64,000 nt of DNA from DATLLN01 sp963809205 (GTDB taxonomy: Bacteria; Actinomycetota; Thermoleophilia; Gaiellales; JAICJC01), in contig CAWEIS010000003.1 in the NCBI GenBank assembly GCA_963809205.1, positions 186,001 through 250,000 on the forward strand, given 5' to 3'. The notes beneath the pieces were generated by a model. That model made no database searches. It was given only the letters and a program-made list of their open reading frames with translations, and was not told the origin of the DNA. This document shows positions 34,602-45,375 of the stretch, piece by piece. The number at the start of each line of letters is the position of its first letter. Position 1 is the stretch's first letter. Position numbers and translations under genes: made by a program.

Positions 34602-35425
34602 CCGCGCAGCTCCGTCCGCTCGAGCCGGGCGACGAGAGCTGGCTCGCAGACCTGCACAACCGGTCGTTCTCCGACTACGCGCTGCCCGCGCGGCTGGACG
34701 CCGCCGCCCTGGCCACGTACATGGCCGAGACCGGTGTCCGCCACGACCTGTCGTTCGCCGCGTTCGTCGACGGCCACCCGGCGAGCTTCTGCCTGGGCGC
34801 ACTGCGCGACGGCCGCGCGAGCGTCCGCGGCGAGGGCACCGATCCCGCGTACCGCCGCCGCGGGCTGGGGGCGGAGGTGCTCGACGCCACCGTCCAGGCG
34901 GCGAGGGCCGCCGGCGCACGCGACGTCTCGCTGGAGGTGCTCGACGGGAACGACCCTGCGCTGGCGCTGTACGAGCGCCGCGGCTTCCGCCGCCGGCGAC
35001 AGCTGCTGGGATACGAGCTCGATCCTCCCCGCGTAGGGCTGCGGGCGCGCATGCGCAGCGGGCTCGGCCCGCTGCCGGGGGCGGAGGCGGCCCGGTTGCT
35101 CGAGGCGTGGGGCTGGCCCGAGCCCCCGTGGCAGCTCCTGCCGGCCTCGCTCGCGCATCTGCCCGCCTTCACGCTGGCCGGCGAAGCGGTGGTGTTCGGC
35201 CGCCGGCGGGGCAGCCGGTTCTGGCTCTACGCGCTGGCCGTTGATCCGGCCCGGCGCGGCCGCGGCGTCGCGACCCGCGCGCTGGCTGGACTGGGCGCCG
35301 AGACGATCGCGATCCCGGCGCTCGTGCCCGAGGAGTGGGACACCGCCCACGGGTTCCTGGAATCGGCCGGCGGGGTGCTCGACCAGCACCGGCAGTGGGA
35401 GATGACGCGGACGCTCGCCGCTTGA
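34598..35425 (+). CDS. Tandem GNAT acetyltransferase-like protein
   Basis: 275 residues from a TTG start within a TTGA overlap with xerD. Residues 1 to about 145 form a GNAT domain with the acetyl-CoA loop AYRRRGLGAEVL and VLDGNDPALALYERRGF. The C-terminal half repeats the fold less completely, with a second acetyl-CoA loop ARRGRGVATRAL and a family-like end. Substrate unknown. One of the two halves may be degenerate. Confidence 0.82.
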   Translation: MTAQLRPLEPGDESWLADLHNRSFSDYALPARLDAAALATYMAETGVRHDLSFAAFVDGHPASFCLGALRDGRASVRGEGTDPAYRRRGLGAEVLDATVQAARAAGARDVSLEVLDGNDPALALYERRGFRRRRQLLGYELDPPRVGLRARMRSGLGPLPGAEAARLLEAWGWPEPPWQLLPASLAHLPAFTLAGEAVVFGRRRGSRFWLYALAVDPARRGRGVATRALAGLGAETIAIPALVPEEWDTAHGFLESAGGVLDQHRQWEMTRTLAA

Positions 35426-35444
35426 CGCCGTCCCGGCATACCGG

Positions 35445-35450
35445 TTGAAT
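35445..35450 (+). promoter_or_regulatory. Candidate leaderless promoter (-10) of the kelch gene
   Basis: TTGAAT ends seven bases before the GTG at 35458; no ribosome-binding site is present. Confidence 0.35.
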
Positions 35451-35457
35451 CCCGCCG

Positions 35458-37204
35458 GTGAAGTGGGCACTCACACTGGTCGTCGTGCTGCTATCGGTGA
35501 TCGCACCGGCCGCCGCCTCGGCGAACAGCTGGACGAGCACCGCGGACATGCCCTATTACCAGTGGGGCGGGGCGGCGGGGATCACAACCGTCGGCGATCA
35601 CATCCTGTTGGCGGGCGGGTTCGGGTTCGACCGCAACAGGGTGTATGCCGGGCTGCGCACCGGCTTCCTCGGCGGCAACAACGCCGGCCAGATCTCGTGG
35701 GAGCGTGGTCTCGAGCTTGCCGGGGAGCGCCCGTGGGGGACTGGCGTTAGCGAAGGCCCCTGACGGGCGGATCTACATGATGGGCGGGCAGACGCTGAAG
35801 CACGTCCTCAACGCCACGGTGTATCGAACCAGCGGCACCTCCTGGGTGCGGCGCGCCTCGATGCCCAGCCCGCGCACCGACCTGGCGGCCGTCGCCACAC
35901 CGGACGGCCGGATCTTCGCGATCGGCGGCGCGGTGTACGCGGCCGGCCGCTATTCGCCCACGGTGACCGTCCAGATCTACGACATCGCCACCGACACCTG
36001 GTCGAGCGGCCCGCCGCTGCCCTCACCGCGCTCCGAGCTGGGCGCGACGCTGGGCGCGGACGGCCGCATCTACGCGTTCGGCGGCTTCGACTCCGGAGCG
36101 CGTCGCGAAGCCTTCTCGCTCGATCCGAACGACCTGGCCGGCGGATGGAGCGAGCTGCCGCCGATGCCCTCGCCCCATGAGCTGACCTCGGCCGTCACCG
36201 GCCCCGACGGCACGATGTACGTGATCGGCGGGTGGGACGGGCTTCGCGACCTGCGGCGCGTCGACACCTACAACCCGACGGTCGAGGGCTGGCGCTGCAC
36301 GGTGCCGATGTCGCAGGGCCGGAGCTGGGCGCCGGCGATCGCCTCGACGTGGGGGATGGCCGCGTTCGGCGGCGCCAACGGCTCGACCCTGCTGGGCAGC
36401 CACGAGTTCCTGCGGTGGAGCAGCATCCCGGTCGACCACGAGCCGCCGGTGACGACGACGCCGCCGACCGGCCACGTGCCGCCGGGGCAGGTGCCGCTGA
36501 CCAACGTCCCGTTCGTGGTGTCCTGGGCCGACTCGGACGCGCTGACGGACATCCGCGACCAGACGATGCTGGTAACCACCGACGCCGGGGCGTCGTACAC
36601 ACCGGTGGCGATGCCCTGGCCGACCATCAAGTCCCTGCGCTTCACCCAGTACCCCGGGTTCCCGCGGCTGCGGTTCCAGATGACTCCGCGCGACTGCCCC
36701 GGCAACATCGGCCCGGCGGCGGATGGCCCGGGATTCTCAACACACGCCGCGCCGGAGACCGGTGCCCGGTACGCCGGCGGCTGGCAGACGGGCAACTCGG
36801 CGACCGCGAGGGGCGGACACACGCGCTACTCCAGCAACCCCAGGGCGACGGCGACGTTCAGCTTCACCGGTCGTGAGATCGCGCTGTTTGCGCCGAAGAG
36901 CGCCGGACGCGGCGCGGCGCGGATCAGCGTCGACGGGCACTACGTGACCACGATCACCGAGTACGCGAAGATCACGACGCCGCGCGTCGTCGTATTCCGC
37001 CACTCGTTTGTGAGGACTGGCGAGCATCGGATCACGATCCGCCCGGTCGGCACCCCGGGACGGCCGCGCGTCGACATCGACGGCTTTCTGTTCATCGGCG
37101 CGCCGGCTCCGCTGCCGGCGACGAGCGCTCAGGCGCGCATCCCGGCGTCCGGCCTGCACGCCGACGTGCCGCGGTCCGGCCGCAGGCCCGCACCCGGCCG
37201 GTAG
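35458..37204 (+). CDS. Secreted kelch-repeat protein, one frameshift
   Basis: The first frame encodes a signal peptide (WALTLVVVLLSVIAPAAASA) and the first propeller blade. After a run of five G at about 35732-35736 the reading continues in another frame with repeated kelch units: GRIYMMGGQTL, GRIFAIGGAVYAAG, GRIYAFGGFDSG and GTMYVIGGWDGL. The C-terminal 200 residues form one or two beta-sandwich-like modules (TFSFTGREIALFAPKSAGRG). Reconstructed length is about 580 residues. Exported, probably carbohydrate- or protein-binding; function unknown. The homopolymer position suggests a read error. Confidence 0.78.
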
Positions 37205-37207
37205 GTT
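37202..37207 (+). promoter_or_regulatory. Candidate leaderless promoter (-10) of deoB
   Basis: TAGGTT ends six bases before the deoB ATG and overlaps the kelch stop codon. Confidence 0.5.
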
Positions 37208-37213
37208 TCCCGC

Positions 37214-38377
37214 ATGCCCCGGGCGTGCGTGATCGTGCTCGACGCGGTCGGCGCCGGTGACCTGCCGGACGCCGCCGCGTTCGGCACCGCCGGCTCGAAC
37301 ACCCTGGCCCACGTCGCCGAGGCGGTCGGCGGGCTCGACGTGCCGAACCTGCAGTCGCTGGGGCTGGGCAACGTCCTGCCGCTCGAGGGCTGCCCGCCGC
37401 GGCCGGGCGCGCCGTCCGTGTGGGGCCGCCTGGCCGAGCGCAGCGCCGGCATGGACACCACGACCGGGCACTGGGAGATGATGGGGATCGTCCTCGAGCG
37501 CCCGTTTCCGACGTTCCCGGACGGCTTTCCCGATGACGTGATCGACGCCTTCTCGGACGCGACCGGCCGCGGGGTTCTGGGCAACGTGGCCGCCTCCGGC
37601 ACGGAGATCATCCAGGAGCTGGGCGACGAGCATCGCCGGACGGGCAGCTGGATCGTCTACACGTCGGCCGACAGCGTGTTCCAGATCGCCGCGCACGATG
37701 ACGTCGTCCCGGTCGACGAGCTGTACGCAGCGTGCCGCACGGCACGCGGCCAGCTGCAGGGCGCCAACGCCGTCGGCAGGGTGATCGCGCGCCCCTTCGA
37801 GGGCGAGTCCGGTGACTACCGCAGGACGCCGGGGCGCCACGACTTCTCGCTCGACCCGCCCAGCCCGAACTATCTCGACCGGCTCCGCGACGCCGGCGCC
37901 GGTACGCACGGTGTCGGCAAGATCGGCGACATCTTCGCCGGCAGGGGGCTGGACAGCTCGACGCCGACGCAGTCGAACGTGCAGGGCGTCGCGCGGACGA
38001 TCGAGCGCTTGCGGGAGCTCCCCGACCGGAGCTTCGTGTTCGTCAACCTGGTCGAGACCGACATGGTCTGGGGGCATCGCAACGACCCGCAGGGGTTCGC
38101 CGACTGCCTGGCGGAGTTCGACGAGGACCTGCCGCGGCTGCTCTCGGCGCTGCAACACGGCGACCTGCTGATCCTCACCTCCGACCACGGCTGCGACCCG
38201 ACGACGCCGTCGACCGACCACTCGCGCGAGCACGGCCTGCTGCTGGCCCACATCGTCGGCCTGCCGTCGATGGGCCGCCGGCACGATGGGGAGTCATTCG
38301 CCGACGTCGGCGCGACCGTGCTCCAGCACATCGCCGGGCTGCACGACCCGGAGCTCCCCGGGGTGCCGGTTGTCTGA
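37214..38377 (+). CDS. deoB: Phosphopentomutase
   Basis: Interconverts ribose-1-P / deoxyribose-1-P with the 5-phosphates in nucleoside salvage. 387 residues of the alkaline phosphatase superfamily: VIVLDAVGAGDLPDAA with a metal Asp, MDTTTGHWEMMG with the phosphorylated Thr, GVGKIGDIFAGRG, and LTSDHGCDPTTPSTDHSRE with the second metal site. Its product partner deoA follows directly. Confidence 0.95.
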   Translation: MPRACVIVLDAVGAGDLPDAAAFGTAGSNTLAHVAEAVGGLDVPNLQSLGLGNVLPLEGCPPRPGAPSVWGRLAERSAGMDTTTGHWEMMGIVLERPFPTFPDGFPDDVIDAFSDATGRGVLGNVAASGTEIIQELGDEHRRTGSWIVYTSADSVFQIAAHDDVVPVDELYAACRTARGQLQGANAVGRVIARPFEGESGDYRRTPGRHDFSLDPPSPNYLDRLRDAGAGTHGVGKIGDIFAGRGLDSSTPTQSNVQGVARTIERLRELPDRSFVFVNLVETDMVWGHRNDPQGFADCLAEFDEDLPRLLSALQHGDLLILTSDHGCDPTTPSTDHSREHGLLLAHIVGLPSMGRRHDGESFADVGATVLQHIAGLHDPELPGVPVV

Positions 38378-39568
38378 CCGACGGGCGGTCGCGCTGATCG
38401 CCCGCAAGCGCGACGGCGGCGAGCTGGAGCGCGACGAGCTGCAGTTCCTGCTGTCGCCGGCCGTCGGCGACGAGCAGCTGGCGGCACTCCTGATGGCCGT
38501 CGTCTGGCGCGGCATGACCGACCGGGAGACCGAGGCGCTGCTCGATGCGATGCTCGACTCGGGCGAACGGCTGAGCTGGCCGTGGCCCGTCGCGGACAAG
38601 CACTCGACGGGCGGCGTGGGGGACAAGGCGACGCTGGTGGTCGCGCCGCTGGTGGCGGCCTGCGGCGGCCGGATCGCCAAGATGAGCGGCCGCGGGCTGG
38701 GACACACGGGCGGCACGCTGGACAAGCTGGAGTCGATCCCCGGGTTCCGCACGGCGCTGTCGGTCGCCGAGATGCGCTCGCAGGTCGACCGGATCGGCGT
38801 CGCGGTCTGCGGTCAGTCGCCGGAGCTGGCCCCGGCCGACGCACGGCTCTACGCCTCCGCGACGTGACCGCGACCACGCACAGCCTGCCGCTGGTCGCCA
38901 CCAGCGTGATGTCCAAGAAGATCGCGGCCGGGGCGAGCCGGCTGGTGCTCGACGTCAAGGCGGGCGAGGGCGCGTTCATGCCCGACCGCCGGCGGGCCGA
39001 GGAGCTGGGCGAGGTGATGGTGCGGCTCGGCCGGTCGCACGGCATCGAGACGACCGCGCTGGTCTCACCGATGGACGAACCGCTGGGCTTCGCGGTCGGC
39101 AACGCGCTCGAGGTCGAGGAGGCCAGGGCGGTGCTCCGCGGCGGCGGCCCGCACGACGTCCGCGAGCTGGCGATCGTGGCCGCCGGCATCCTCACCGGCG
39201 ACCGCGTCCGGGCCGAGGGCGCGCTGGGGTCGGGCGCCGCCCACGAGGTGTTCGACCGCTGGGTCGCCGCGCAGGGCGGCCACCCGGACGCGCCGCTGGA
39301 CGCCGCGCCTGTCGTGGTCGAGGCTCCGGCTCCGCGGGCGACGACCGTGCGGCGGTGCCACGCCTACCGGATCGGCGAGCTGGCGATGGAGCTGGGCGCC
39401 GGGCGTCGCGTCAAGGGCGCCGGCATCGACCATGCGGTCGGCGTCGTGGTGCACCACAAGAGCGGCGATCAGGTCGAGGCCGGCGAGCCGCTGGCGACCG
39501 TGCATGCCCGGGAGCCGGTCGACCCGGCGCTCGCCGTCGCCTGCTTCAGCTTCGAGGACGATGCCTGA
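38370..39568 (+). CDS. deoA: Pyrimidine-nucleoside/thymidine phosphorylase, one frameshift
   Basis: Phosphorolysis of pyrimidine nucleosides, giving the substrate for DeoB. The first frame has KHSTGGVGDKATLVVAPL and the glycine-rich MSGRGLGHTGGTLDKLES up to ADARLYAS. The second frame resumes LRDVTATTHSLPLVATSVMSKK through LDVKAGEGAFM to a C-terminal GVVVHHKSGDQVEAGEPL. One C is missing at about 38853-38855. TTG start inside the deoB end. Reconstructed length is about 399 residues, slightly short of the usual 430. Confidence 0.88.
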
Positions 39569-40385
39569 GCTGCCCGAGGTCGAGACCGTCCGCCGCGGGC
39601 TGGTGCCTGTGCTGTCCGGCCACGAGCTGACCGCCGTCGAGATCCGCGACGGCAGGCTGACGGCGCCGGCCGACCCCGATGCCGTGGCGCACGACCTGCT
39701 GGGTGCGGTCGTCACCGGGGTTGGACGCCGCGGCAAGTACCTGACCGTCGAGCTGGACGACGGCCGCACGCTGGTCAGCCATCTGCGCATGACCGGCTGG
39801 TACCACCACGTGCCCGAGCTCGTCGAGCGCCCCCACCTGCGGGCGGTGTTCGGACTGGACGACGGCAGCTGGGTGCTCTACTCCGACCAGCGCCGGTTCG
39901 GCACGATGCGGTTGATCGAGGCCGGCGGGCTGGAGGAGTACTGGCGCGGGCGCGTCGGCCCGGAGCCGCTGGACGGTGCCTGGACGTCGGCGATGCTGCG
40001 GGCCGCCATGCGGCGGCGGCTGGCGCCCGTCAAGGCGCTGCTGCTCGACCAGAAGGTCGTCGCCGGGGTCGGCAACATCTACGCGGACGAGGCGCTGTGG
40101 ATCGCCCGCATCCATCCGCTGACGCCGGGCGCGGCGATCGGCGCGGTGCGCGCCGGCCGGCTGCACGACGCGGTGATCACCGTGCTCGAGCGCGGGATCG
40201 AGCACCAGGGCGCCAGCATCGACACGTACCGCAGCGTGGACGGCGAGCCGGGGTCGATGCAGGAGCGGTTCGCCGTTTACGATCGCGAGGGCGAGCCGTG
40301 TCTACGATGCGGCGGCCCGATCCGCAAGATCCGCGTCGCCCAGCGAGGCACCCACTACTGCCCGAGATGCACCCCACGGCCCTGA
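39561..40385 (+). CDS. mutM: Formamidopyrimidine-DNA glycosylase
   Basis: Removes oxidised purines such as 8-oxoG and nicks the strand. 274 residues: N-terminal PELPEVETVRRGL with catalytic Pro/Glu, the beta-hairpin lysine region GRRGKYLTVEL, HLRMTGWY, H2TH helices in LLLDQKVVAGVGNIYADEALW, and a C-terminal zinc finger CLRCGGPIRK / YCPRC. The ATG overlaps the deoA end by eight bases. Confidence 0.95.
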   Translation: MPELPEVETVRRGLVPVLSGHELTAVEIRDGRLTAPADPDAVAHDLLGAVVTGVGRRGKYLTVELDDGRTLVSHLRMTGWYHHVPELVERPHLRAVFGLDDGSWVLYSDQRRFGTMRLIEAGGLEEYWRGRVGPEPLDGAWTSAMLRAAMRRRLAPVKALLLDQKVVAGVGNIYADEALWIARIHPLTPGAAIGAVRAGRLHDAVITVLERGIEHQGASIDTYRSVDGEPGSMQERFAVYDREGEPCLRCGGPIRKIRVAQRGTHYCPRCTPRP

Positions 40386-40825
40386 GATTCCGCGACCGCG
40401 CCGGCGAGGCCGGCCTGGACGTCGACGTCCGCGAGCTTTCGGAGTCGACGCGCACCGCAGTTGAGGCGGCGGACGCGGTGGGCTGCGAGCTGGGGCAGAT
40501 CGTCAAGTCGGTGATCCTGATGGACGGCGACGACCCGCTGCTGTGCCTGTGCGCGGGCGATCGCCGGGTCGCGGTCGGCCGGCTGGGCGACGGCGTGCGG
40601 ATGGCGAAGGCGAACGAGGTGCGTGAGGTCACCGGCTACGCGATCGGCGGCGTTCCGCCGCTCGGCCACGACCGCAGGGTGCGGACGCTGGCCGACCGCT
40701 CGCTGACCCGGTTCGACGTCGTGTGGTGCGCGGCGGGGACGCCCAACGCGCTGTTCGGCACGCCGCTGGACGACCTGCTGGCGGCGATCGACGGCGTCGA
40801 GCTGGCGGACATCGGCGAGACATGA
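40367..40825 (+). CDS. YbaK/EbsC family aminoacyl-tRNA deacylase-like protein
   Basis: 152 residues of the YbaK/ProX editing fold, which hydrolyses mischarged tRNAs. VGCELGQIVKSVILM holds the conserved lysine, followed by GYAIGGVPPLGHD and TRFDVVWCAAGTPNALF. The start overlaps mutM by 19 bases; a later start is not available without losing the first helix. The substrate class (Cys-tRNA-Pro, Ala-tRNA-Pro or other) cannot be told. Confidence 0.88.
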   Translation: MHPTALRFRDRAGEAGLDVDVRELSESTRTAVEAADAVGCELGQIVKSVILMDGDDPLLCLCAGDRRVAVGRLGDGVRMAKANEVREVTGYAIGGVPPLGHDRRVRTLADRSLTRFDVVWCAAGTPNALFGTPLDDLLAAIDGVELADIGET

Positions 40826-41361
40826 GCGGCTACTGCGACGCGGCGCCCGGCGATCCGTGGCACGGCCCGTACCACGCCACCGAGTACGGGTTCCCCATTC
40901 GCGACGAGCACGCGCTGTTCGAACGGCTGATGCTGGAGGTCAACCAGGCCGGCCTGTCGTGGCTGACCGTGCTCAAGAAGCGGGAGGCGTTCCACGCCGC
41001 GTTCGATGGCTTCGACCCCGGGCGAGTTGCCGGCTATGGCGCCGCCGACCGCGAGCGGCTGCTGGCGGATCCCGGGATCATCCGCAACCGGCTGAAGATC
41101 GACGCGGCGATCGCCAACGCCGCGGTGGTGCTCGAGATGCGCGAGTCGGACGGGGGCTTCGCGGGCTGGCTGGACGCCCGCCATCCGCTGCCGAAGGACG
41201 ACTGGGTGAAGCTGTTCAAGCGCACCTTCCGCTTCACGGGCGGCGAGATCACCGGCGAGTTCCTGATGTCCACCGGCTACCTCCCCGGCGCACACGCCCC
41301 GACCTGCCCGGTATACGCCGAGATCGCCGCGCTCGGCCCGCCCTGGATGGATGGCGCGTAG
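40822..41361 (+). CDS. tag: DNA-3-methyladenine glycosylase I
   Basis: Excises 3-methyladenine. 179 residues: zinc ligands Cys4 and an N-terminal His in SGYCDAAPGDPWHGPYHATEYG-like context, EYGFPIRDEHALFERLMLEV, QAGLSWLTVLKKREAF, NRLKIDAAIANA and the C-terminal zinc pair in HAPTCPVY. ATGA overlap with ybaK. Part of a compact repair group with mutM and recO. Confidence 0.94.
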   Translation: MSGYCDAAPGDPWHGPYHATEYGFPIRDEHALFERLMLEVNQAGLSWLTVLKKREAFHAAFDGFDPGRVAGYGAADRERLLADPGIIRNRLKIDAAIANAAVVLEMRESDGGFAGWLDARHPLPKDDWVKLFKRTFRFTGGEITGEFLMSTGYLPGAHAPTCPVYAEIAALGPPWMDGA

Positions 41362-42081
41362 CTACAAGACCGAGGCCGTGGTGCTGCGGTCGATCCGGTA
41401 CGCCGAGGCCGACCGGGTGCTCCACCTCTACACCGCCGAGCGCGGGCGGGTGAACGCGATCGCAAAGGGCGTGCGGAAGACCGCGTCGCGCTTCGGCGCG
41501 CGCCTCGAGCCGCTGACCCACGCCGCGCTGATGCTGCACGAGGGCCGGGGCGAGCTGCACACCGTGTCCGGCGCCGACATCGTGCACGCCCACGCCGAGG
41601 TGCGCGCACGGCCGCACCGGCTCGCCGTCGGGCTGATCGGGGCGGAGGCCGTGCTCAAGCTATTCGTCGAGCCGGAGCCGAACCAGCGGGCGTTCGCCGG
41701 GCTGGCGCGCTTCCTCGACGTGCTGGACGGGTGGTCCGGCGACGGCGATCCCCCGCTCGATCCGCTCGGGCTGGCGTTTCAGCTCAAGCTGCTGGCGGTC
41801 GCCGGTTACCTGCCGCACCTGGACTCCTGTGCGTCGTGCGGGAGCCCCGGGCCGCTGGTCGGGTTCTCGCCGTCGGCCGGCGGCGCCGTCTGCGAGGCGT
41901 GCCTTGGCCGGGCCGCCGGTTTCCGGCTGGGCGACGGCTCCGCCGACGCGGTGGAGCGGTTGCTGGACGCTCCGCTCGGCGGCGCCATGGTCGAGGGCAG
42001 GGCCGCGCGGGACGCTCTGCGGATCGTCGAGTCGACCTACGAGGAGCACGGCGGCTTCCGGCTGCGGACGCTGCACACGCG

Positions 42082-42085
<4 letters not shown>
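41351..42085 (+). CDS. recO: DNA repair protein RecO
   Basis: Loads RecA onto SSB-coated DNA with RecR. 244 residues: N-terminal OB fold (YKTEAVVLRSIRYAEADRVLHLYT, KGVRKTASRFGARLEP) and a helical domain with a C4 zinc knuckle CASC/CEAC. The start overlaps tag by 11 bases. recO immediately before glyQS is a conserved arrangement. Confidence 0.95.
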
Positions 42086-42931
<846 letters not shown>

Positions 42932-42948
<17 letters not shown>

Positions 42949-44969
42949 CCTGCTGCTCGAGGTCGGCTGCGAGGAGCTCCCCGCCGCCGCCTGCCGCGAG
43001 GCGGAGTCGCAGCTGCCACAGCTGGCGGCGAAGGCGCTTGCCGACGCCGGGCTGGAAGCGGCAGAGATCCACGTCCATGTGGCGCCGCGGCGGCTGGTCG
43101 TGTGCGCGCTGGGCGTGCCCGCCGAGCGGCCGGCCGTGCGTCGTGAGCAGCGGGGGCCGAAGGTCGATGCGCCCGAGCAGGCGCGCGCCGGGTTCGCACG
43201 CAAGCACGGCGTGGCGCCGGGCGAGCTGGAGGAGCGGGACGGGTTCCTGTGGGTGACCACCGAGGAGCCGGCCACGCCGGCAGCCGAGCTGCTGCGCGAG
43301 ATCGTTCCCGCTGTGGTCGGCCGGATCCAGTTCTCGAAGACGATGCGCTGGGACGGCGGGCGCTTCTCCCGGCCGGTGCGCTGGCTGGTCTGCAAGCTCG
43401 ATGAGCAGCCCGTGGACGTCGAGCTGTTCGGCGTGCGCTCCGGCGTGGAGTCTCGCGGCCACCGGTTCCTGGGCGGCGAGGCTCGGATCGGCTCGGCGTC
43501 GACCTACCTGGAGGACGTCCGCGGCGTGCGCGTGGTCGCCGACGCCGCCGAGCGGCGCGAGCTGATCACCGAGGGGCTCGACCAGGGCGGTGAGTGGATC
43601 GACCCGATGGATAAGCTCGCCGAGGTGACGTACCTGGTCGAGTGGCCGGTCGTGCTCGAGGGGTCGTTCGACGAGCGCTACCTGCTGCTGCCGCCGCGCG
43701 TCCCGATCACGGCCATGCAGTCGCACCAGCGGTACTTCCCGGTGGCCGGCGAGGGGGGCGGGTTGGCGCCGCGGTTCCTGTTCGTGGCCAACGGCGCGGC
43801 GAAGCCGGAGATCGTGATCGCCGGGAACGAGGAGGTGCTGGTCGGGCGGCTGGAGGACGCGTCGTTCGCGTACGAGCGCGACCTCGACCGCGGCATCGAG
43901 GCGATGCTGGCCGAGCTCGGCCGGGTCAGCTTCCTGGAGGGCGGCGGCTCGCTGGCCGACAAGACCGCGCGGGTCGGGGAGCTGGCGGAGCCGCTGTGCG
44001 ACCGCAACGAGGCGGGCGAGGACGTGCGGATTGCCGTGCTGCGCGCGGCCGAGCTGTGCAAGGCCGACCTGGTGTCGCGCCTGGTCTCGGAGTTCTCCGA
44101 CCTCCAGGGGTACGCCGGGTCGGTCTACGCGCGGCAGGCGGGCGAGCCCGACCAGGTGTGCGCCGCGGTCGAGGAGCACTACATGCCGGTCGACGCCGGC
44201 GGGGCGCTGCCGGTCGGCGAGGCGGGCGCGCTGCTCTCGGTCGCCGACAAGGTGGACACAGTCGCCGTCGCGTTCGCCCTTGGGCACCAGCCGACGGGCA
44301 GCCGGGATCCGTACGGGCTGCGGCGCGCCGCAGCCGGCACGGTGGCGATCGTGCTCGAGCGCGGCTACGAGCTCGGCCTCCCGGATCTGCTGGGGATGTC
44401 GGTGGCAGGTCTCGTCCGCCAGGGGCTGGAGCTCAAGCGCAAGCCGCTGGAGGCGGTGCCGGACGCCGTCGAGTTCATCCTCGACCGGGTCGAGCCGGTG
44501 CTGCTGGCGGAGGGCGTGACCGTGGAGGAGGTGCGCGCGGCGCGGGGCGCAGGACACGTCGCGCCGGTGCCGCTGGCGGCGCTCGCCCGGGCGCTGCGCG
44601 ACGACCGCGGGTCACCCCGGCTGGAGTCGCTGCGCGATGCGTATGGCCGCTGCACGCGGATCGTGACGAAGTCGGAGGACGAGCTGGCGGTGAACTTCGA
44701 CGAGCTGCTGCTCAGCGATCCGGCCGAGCACCAGCTGCTGGCGGCGCTGCGGGCGGCCGACGAGTCGCTGGCCGACTGCGTGGCGCGCCGAGACTACCCG
44801 TGCGCGCTGGCCACGGCGGCCGACCTCGTCGGGCCGGTCAACGAGTTCTTCGAGAAGGTGCTGGTGATGGATCCCGACCCGGCGGTGCGCGTCGAACCGG
44901 CTGAAGCTGGTGTTCAACGTGGCCGCGGCGCTTCGATCGGTCGGCGACCTGGATCGTCTTCCCGGATGA
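42932..44969 (+). CDS. glyS: Glycyl-tRNA synthetase beta subunit, one frameshift near the end
   Basis: tRNA-binding subunit of GlyRS with an HD-like domain and anticodon-binding region. LLLEVGCEELPAAACREAE opens the protein; QFSKTMRWDGGRFSRPVRWLV and PITAMQSHQRYFPV are family motifs; VNEFFEKVLVMDPDPAVR lies near the C-terminus. One extra base at about 44889-44895 then throws the frame; restoring it gives NRLKLVFNVAAALRSVGDLD and a stop at 44967-44969, the standard ending. Start overlaps glyQ by 17 bases. About 679 residues after correction. Confidence 0.93.
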
Positions 44970-45279
44970 CCATCCGCCACAGCGCGTACCCGCCGGCCGT
45001 CGCCCAGGCGACGCCGAAGCACAGGTAGAAGAGCTCCACCGAGGGGTTCATCGAGCCGGGCGGGCCGTTGCGGGTGGCCGTGATGCCTGCGGCGGCCAGG
45101 ATCACGCACGATGCGATCCACAGCACCACGGTCGGCCGCACCGCCTGCTCGGGCGTGCGCGCGACCCGGTGGACCAGCCAGCCGAGGCCGCTGCCCACCA
45201 GCAGGCCGGGAATCGCGAGGAACGTCAGTGCGACCACCAGTGACGCGACTGCGACGACAATTTCTACGACAGTCGTCAT
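44914..45279 (-). CDS. Small integral membrane protein, unknown function
   Basis: 121 residues with three or four hydrophobic stretches: VVEIVVAVASLVVALTFLAI, PTVVLWIASCVILAAAG and FYLCFGVAWATAGGYALW, then a basic tail. An in-frame ATG at 45333 would add 18 hydrophilic residues. Its 3' end overlaps the corrected glyS end by 56 bases on the opposite strand. No family is recognised. Confidence 0.65.
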   Translation of the reverse strand: MTTVVEIVVAVASLVVALTFLAIPGLLVGSGLGWLVHRVARTPEQAVRPTVVLWIASCVILAAAGITATRNGPPGSMNPSVELFYLCFGVAWATAGGYALWRMVIREDDPGRRPIEAPRPR

Positions 45280-45375
45280 GACCCGGACCCTGGTATCGGC
45301 AGCTTGCGCCGATTCGTTTAACTTCTGCGGCATCTGAGCCCCGGTTTCGCGGCGTGCGACCGGCATGCTGGTGTG

